Assembly: GCA_030037705.1 (NCBI GenBank)
Contig: JASHQE010000247.1
Location: 1-64,000, forward strand
Length of the DNA: 64,000 nt
Direction: 5' to 3'
Source of the DNA: Acidobacteriaceae bacterium
GTDB taxonomy: Bacteria; Acidobacteriota; Terriglobia; Terriglobales; Acidobacteriaceae
Shown here: positions 60,015-64,000 of the stretch, piece after piece
Numbering within the stretch: the stretch's first letter is position 1
How the letters are laid out: each line of letters begins with the position of its first letter
Program-made: the position numbers and the translations under genes
The notes under the pieces: model-generated
Told to the model about the DNA's origin: nothing
The model's input: only the letters and a program-made list of their open reading frames with translations
Database searches by the model: none

Positions 60015-61220
60015 ATGGCAGAGTTCGTCATCAAACTGGCCGATGAGCGCGGCCGGATGCAGGAGCAGGTGCAGACAGCGGCCACCGCCGAGGAGCTGCG
60101 CCAGCGCTTTACGCATGCCGGTTATCACGTCTTCAGCGTGCGCGCGCGCGGCGGCGTTGCCGGCCTGGGCCGGCGCCGCAAGGTCAAGCTCGAACCCTTC
60201 CTGATCTTCAATCAGCAGTTCCTCACTCTCATTCGCGCCGGCCTGCCCATTCTCGGCTCGCTGCAGATGCTCGGCAAAATCCAGAAGAACGCGCAGTTCG
60301 CCGCTCAATTGGATGATGTGGCCAACCGCGTGAAAACCGGCGAAGCGCTTTCGGCAGCCTTCGAGACGCAGGGCGGCTTCCCGGTGATGTATACCACTAC
60401 GCTGCTGGCCGGCGAGCGCTCGGGCAATCTGCAAGAAGTGCTGGAGCGCTATGTCAATTTCCAGAAGGTCACGCTCACCCTGCGCAAGAAACTCGTCGGT
60501 TCGCTCATCTATCCGGGAGTGCTGCTCACGCTGGTCTGCGGCCTGATGACATTTATGTTTACCGTCGTCGTGCCGCAGTTCGCGCAACTCTACGACCAGA
60601 TGGGCAGCAAGCTGCCCACACTGACCTTGACGCTTCTCGCCTTCGGCAAATGGATGCAGCACAACATTCTGTGGCTTGTCCTGGGCGCGCTGGCCGTGCT
60701 GATCGGGCTTTACCGCTTCTCGATCACGGAACGCGGCCGTGACTTCGTGGACCGTGTCCGGGTGGGAATGCCAGTCTTCGGCAAGATCTGGCTCAAGTAC
60801 CAGGTCGCTCTCTTTGCGCGCACGCTTTCCACGCTGCTTACCGGCGGCCTGCCATTGGTTCCTTCGCTTGAAACCGCGGCTCGGTCGATCTCGTCGCGAG
60901 GCGTTTCGAGGGCTGTCGGCTCCTCCATCACCACGGTGCGGGAAGGTAAGAGCCTGGCGGAATCGCTCGCCAAGACTACGGTCTTTCCGCAGCTCTCCAC
61001 GGACATGATCACCGTCGGCGAGCAGACCGGCGCGTTGCCGCAGATGCTCAACTCCGTGGCCGAGTTCTTCGAGGAGGACGTGGCCACTGCGCTGGCCGCG
61101 GCGCTGGCGCTCATCGAACCCGCCATTCTCATCATCATGGGCGTGGTCGTGGTCTTCATTCTCATCTCGCTGTATCTGCCCATCTTCTCGTTGGGCCAGG
61201 CCGGCGGGGCAGCGGGGTAA
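60015..61220 (+). CDS. Type IV pilus/T2SS inner-membrane platform protein (PilC/GspF)
   Basis: 401 residues. Two GspF domains (about 65-190 and 265-390), each with helices and a membrane segment (GSLIYPGVLLTLVCGLMTFMFTVVV, LALIEPAILIIMGVVVVFILISLYLPIF). N-terminal cytoplasmic part residues 1-60. First visible gene of a pilus operon, six bases before the ATPase gene. Confidence 0.9.
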   Translation: MAEFVIKLADERGRMQEQVQTAATAEELRQRFTHAGYHVFSVRARGGVAGLGRRRKVKLEPFLIFNQQFLTLIRAGLPILGSLQMLGKIQKNAQFAAQLDDVANRVKTGEALSAAFETQGGFPVMYTTTLLAGERSGNLQEVLERYVNFQKVTLTLRKKLVGSLIYPGVLLTLVCGLMTFMFTVVVPQFAQLYDQMGSKLPTLTLTLLAFGKWMQHNILWLVLGALAVLIGLYRFSITERGRDFVDRVRVGMPVFGKIWLKYQVALFARTLSTLLTGGLPLVPSLETAARSISSRGVSRAVGSSITTVREGKSLAESLAKTTVFPQLSTDMITVGEQTGALPQMLNSVAEFFEEDVATALAAALALIEPAILIIMGVVVVFILISLYLPIFSLGQAGGAAG

Positions 61221-61226
61221 ACCGAA

Positions 61227-62861
61227 ATGGCCGATGCCAATGTCATTACACTTCCGGTCCCGATGGCCGGCGACGAGCGCGGGCACGCTGAAGCGCTGGC
61301 GCGCCGGTATCACGCCGAGTTCGTCGATCTGAAGAACTTCAAGATCCAGCACGATCTGCTGCGCACCGTTCCTGTGGAGCTGATGTTCCGCTACAACTTC
61401 GTGCCCATCGAGCAGCGGCCGGATGCGCTGGTGATCGCCGTCAGCGATCCTTCGCGGCTCATGGTGCTCGACGAGATCGCCGGCCTGCTCGGCCAGCGCA
61501 TCGAGCCGCGCGTGGCCACGCTCTCGCAGATCACCGACCTGCTCAAAAAAACCGAGCAGTCGCAGCGTGTCCTCGATGAAGCCAGCGAAGGATTGACCTT
61601 CGATGTGGTCACCGGCGAAGAGAACTCCGACGAGAACATCTCCATCGAGAAGCTGACCAGCGAAGAAGACATCAGCCCGATTATCCGCCTGGTCGATACC
61701 ACGATCTTCACCGCGCTCGAGCGCCGCGCCTCCGATATCCATATCGAGACGAATGACGATTCGGTGGTCGTCAAGTACCGCATCGACGGCGTGCTGCAAG
61801 CCGCCATGGCGCCGATTGCGCGCGAGCATCACTCCACCATCCTGAGCCGCATCAAGATCATGAGCGAGCTCGACATCGCCGAGCGCCGCGTGCCGCAGGA
61901 TGGCCGTTTCCGCGTGCGCTATAAAGGCCGGCTCATCGACTTCCGCGTCTCCATCATGCCCACCGTGCATGGCGAAAACGCCGTGCTGCGCGTGCTCGAC
62001 AAAGAATCGATGAGCGAGAAGTTCAAGAACCTTACGCTCGACGTGGTCGGATTCGCCGAAGAGGATCTGCGCCGCTTCCGCCGCTACATCCGCGAGCCGT
62101 ACGGCATGGTGCTGGTCACGGGTCCCACCGGCTCCGGCAAAACCACCACGCTCTACGCCGCGCTCAACGAGATCAAGAGCGAAGAAGACAAGATCATCAC
62201 CATCGAAGACCCGGTCGAGTACCAGATCCGCGGCATCACGCAGATTCCGGTGAACGAAAAAAAGGGCCTCACCTTTGCCCGCGGCCTGCGCTCGATCCTG
62301 CGCCACGACCCGGACAAGATTCTCGTCGGCGAGATCCGCGACCAGGAGACGGCGCAGATCGCCATCAACTCCGCGCTCACCGGGCACCTGGTCTTCACGA
62401 CCGTCCACGCCAACAACGTCGTCGATGTGCTGGGCCGCTTCCTCAACATGGGCGTCGAAGCCTACAACTTCGTCTCCGCACTGAACTGCATTCTGGCGCA
62501 ACGGCTCGTCCGCACCATCTGCGAATACTGTGCCCACAAGGTCTACTATGACGACAAAGAGCTGGTTACCAGCGGCCTCGAGCTGGCCGAGTGGCGCGGC
62601 TTTCCCTTCCGCGAGGGTTCCGGCTGCATGGAGTGCGGCGGCACCGGCTATCGCGGCCGTACCGCGATTCACGAACTGCTCGACCTCACCGATCCCATTC
62701 GCGAACTGATTCTCGAAAAGAAGCCGACCTCCGAAGTACGCAAGCTGGCCCAGAAGGAAGGCATGACCTTTCTGCGCGAGTCGGCGCTCGACCGCGTGCG
62801 GCGCGGCTTGACCACGCTCAAGGAGATCAACAAGGTCACGTTCATTGAGGCCGGGCGTTAA
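61227..62861 (+). CDS. Type IV pilus assembly/T2SS ATPase (PilB/GspE)
   Basis: 544 residues. N-terminal MshEN-like domain (~20-140), then the ATPase: IIRLVDTTIFTALERRASDIH, Walker A VTGPTGSGKTTTLYAAL (near 296-312), Asp box/Walker B ILVGEIRDQETAQIAI, His box LVFTTVHANNVVDV, and a tetracysteine zinc motif CEYCAHK...CMECGGTGYRG. Powers pilus extension or secretion. The stop overlaps the pilM ATG. Confidence 0.93.
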   Translation: MADANVITLPVPMAGDERGHAEALARRYHAEFVDLKNFKIQHDLLRTVPVELMFRYNFVPIEQRPDALVIAVSDPSRLMVLDEIAGLLGQRIEPRVATLSQITDLLKKTEQSQRVLDEASEGLTFDVVTGEENSDENISIEKLTSEEDISPIIRLVDTTIFTALERRASDIHIETNDDSVVVKYRIDGVLQAAMAPIAREHHSTILSRIKIMSELDIAERRVPQDGRFRVRYKGRLIDFRVSIMPTVHGENAVLRVLDKESMSEKFKNLTLDVVGFAEEDLRRFRRYIREPYGMVLVTGPTGSGKTTTLYAALNEIKSEEDKIITIEDPVEYQIRGITQIPVNEKKGLTFARGLRSILRHDPDKILVGEIRDQETAQIAINSALTGHLVFTTVHANNVVDVLGRFLNMGVEAYNFVSALNCILAQRLVRTICEYCAHKVYYDDKELVTSGLELAEWRGFPFREGSGCMECGGTGYRGRTAIHELLDLTDPIRELILEKKPTSEVRKLAQKEGMTFLRESALDRVRRGLTTLKEINKVTFIEAGR

Positions 62862-63823
62862 TGGCAAAGTTGCTGAACAAGGTACGAACCACTGCGCAGC
62901 CCGGCGCCAAGGCGATCTCGTCCGGAGGCCGTCCGCCAGTGGCTATCGAGATCTCCCCGGCGGGCGTACTTGCCGCCGCCCGTCCCGCTGCGGGCCGGCG
63001 CGACAAAACAGGAGCGCAAGATGCCCCCGTTTACGCATTCGCGTCTTTGCCGGCCGGAGCAGTGGTTCCCGGCATTGATGAGCCCAACCTGCGCGCGCCG
63101 GAACTCATAACCGAAGCGATCCGCTCCGCACTGGACCAGGTCTCTCCGCGTGCGCGTGCAATCACGCTGGTATTGCCGGATACGTTGGTCAGGGTATTTG
63201 TGCTCGACTTCGATTCCCTGCCTGCAAAAGCGGAAGAAGCTGTTCCGGTGGTTCGCTTCCGTCTGCGCAAGATGGTTCCCTTCGACGTGGAGCACGCCGG
63301 TGTGAGCTATCAGACGTTGTCGCAAAACAAGGCCGAGTGCAAGGTATTGACGGCGGTCATGCCGGGGCCGATCCTGGCCGAGTACGAGGCCGCTGTGCGC
63401 GCTGCCGGCTACGAGCCGGGCGCTGTGCTGCCTTCGAGCCTGGCAGCGCTGGAAATAACCGATCAGATGGAGGCGGTGCTGGCCGTCAATCTCAGCGGAC
63501 AGGGGATGACTACGCTCATTGCCACCGGGCAGGACCTGCTGCTCTACCGCATACTGGAATTGCCTTCGGGCATGGCCGAACGCGTCGCTGAGATGCAACG
63601 CGGCGTGGCCGTGGCTGCCGCCTACTACGAAGATAAGCTGGGAGCGCCACCGCGCAGGCTGCACTACACGGGCAACTGGAATATCGACGAATTTGCCGAG
63701 TGGCTGCAACAACCGGAACTGACGGTCGTGGAGTTGGCGCCCCGGCCATTGAGTGGAATAATGACCCCGCTCGGCCAGGAAAGCATCGCCGGAGTTGCCG
63801 GCGCGCTGGCGGGAGCGAGTTAA
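62861..63823 (+). CDS. PilM-like type IV pilus assembly protein
   Basis: 320 residues. Actin-like (FtsA-related) ATPase fold: VAIEISPAGVLAAAR near 26, LPDTLVRVFVLDFDSLPAKAEEAVPVVRFRLRKMVPFDVE (typical PilM), AVLAVNLSGQGMTTLIATGQDLLLYR. It binds the PilN N-terminus on the cytoplasmic side. Followed by pilN after four bases. Confidence 0.85.
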   Translation: MAKLLNKVRTTAQPGAKAISSGGRPPVAIEISPAGVLAAARPAAGRRDKTGAQDAPVYAFASLPAGAVVPGIDEPNLRAPELITEAIRSALDQVSPRARAITLVLPDTLVRVFVLDFDSLPAKAEEAVPVVRFRLRKMVPFDVEHAGVSYQTLSQNKAECKVLTAVMPGPILAEYEAAVRAAGYEPGAVLPSSLAALEITDQMEAVLAVNLSGQGMTTLIATGQDLLLYRILELPSGMAERVAEMQRGVAVAAAYYEDKLGAPPRRLHYTGNWNIDEFAEWLQQPELTVVELAPRPLSGIMTPLGQESIAGVAGALAGAS

Positions 63824-63827
63824 AACA

Positions 63828-64000
63828 ATGCGGATTACGCTCAATCTTGCCACCCGCCCCTACGCCGATCTCGGGCCGGCCATGAAGCGGCTGCGCATTG
63901 CCATGGCCGCGCTAGCCATTGCTTCCCTTGGGCTGCTCCTGGGCTTGCACGCGCTGCACCAGAAGGCTGAAGCAGCCCGGGCACGCGAGCACTCGCTGGA
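63828..64000 (+). CDS. PilN-like fimbrial assembly protein, 3' partial
   Basis: 57 residues visible before the edge: MRITLNLATRPYADLGPAMK, then a membrane segment IAMAALAIASLGLLLGLHAL and a coiled-coil start. The N-terminal INLATRPY motif is the PilM-binding sequence of PilN. GGGAGCG lies about nine bases before the ATG. Confidence 0.85.
   Translation, partial: MRITLNLATRPYADLGPAMKRLRIAMAALAIASLGLLLGLHALHQKAEAARAREHSL

Noticed and set aside
59967..62867. 966-residue open frame on the minus strand
   Set aside because: It lies exactly opposite the clearly coding pilC and pilB genes. Its composition (His/Asp/Glu/Gln rich, low complexity) is what a reverse reading of high-GC codons gives, and no domain is recognisable.

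Overview
The window is a GC-rich (visibly around 60%) bacterial chromosomal segment. Gene style and content suggest an Acidobacteriota member of the Terriglobia/Acidobacteriaceae type. The signs are a secreted proline-rich hypothetical of acidobacterial flavour, a very large GH13 protein, a TolC-like protein with long N-terminal extension, short intergenic repeats of the GTCATCCTGAGCG type, an OlsB/PlsC pair and a type III polyketide synthase cluster. There is no rRNA, tRNA, phage, IS transposase or CRISPR array in view, so the taxonomic call is inference only.

Layout: 1-9.9 kb holds a GAF/SpoIIE phosphatase (cut at the left edge), aroA, a TolC-family protein, truA, an M20 peptidase and a DegP/HtrA protease. 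9.9-25 kb is mostly single housekeeping or accessory genes: carboxylesterase, lysA with a DUF433/DUF5615 pair behind it, a PfkB kinase, a Bax-inhibitor-1 protein, a cupin, a PspC/hydrolase pair, a TPR protein, pyrF, a 59-residue zinc-ribbon gene below the usual length cutoff, a secreted hypothetical, a CPBP protease and a short accA. 25.3-27.6 kb is an osmoprotectant-type ABC operon. 27.7-37.8 kb has a 1290-residue GH13 protein, a RimI-like acetyltransferase, a phosphofructokinase with pyrophosphate-type signature residues, an acyl-CoA ligase and a membrane diguanylate cyclase.

37.9-44.9 kb is an arginine cluster, argR-argC-argB-argD-argF-argH-argA. It sits behind a promoter overlapped by two ARG boxes and is interrupted between argF and argH by a MITE-like palindromic repeat. 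45-50.5 kb carries SYLF and LolA-like exported proteins, a NiCoT metal transporter and a feoAB operon behind a perfect 16-bp inverted repeat. 50.7-53.6 kb is a translationally coupled type III PKS / methyltransferase / FAD oxidoreductase operon, probably making a methylated, oxidised phenolic or pyrone lipid. The second MITE-like copy follows it and forms the stop codons of both flanking genes. 53.8-64 kb contains a frameshifted GNAT gene, plsC/olsB-like acyltransferases (ornithine lipid), ftsY, ribD, ribE, a Phd/VapC toxin-antitoxin pair, and the start of a type IV pilus operon (pilC-pilB-pilM-pilN order) that runs off the right edge.

The most interesting structures outside genes are the two heptamer-array elements (1.2-1.4 kb and 58.3-58.4 kb), the CTAG-ended MITE-like pair, the feo operator, the ARG-box promoter with a hairpin at the predicted RNA 5' end, and two genes whose frames are broken exactly in homopolymer runs. 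I found no convincing wholly new multi-gene system. The best candidates for novelty are the phenolic-lipid cluster, the giant GH13 protein and the mobile palindromic repeats.
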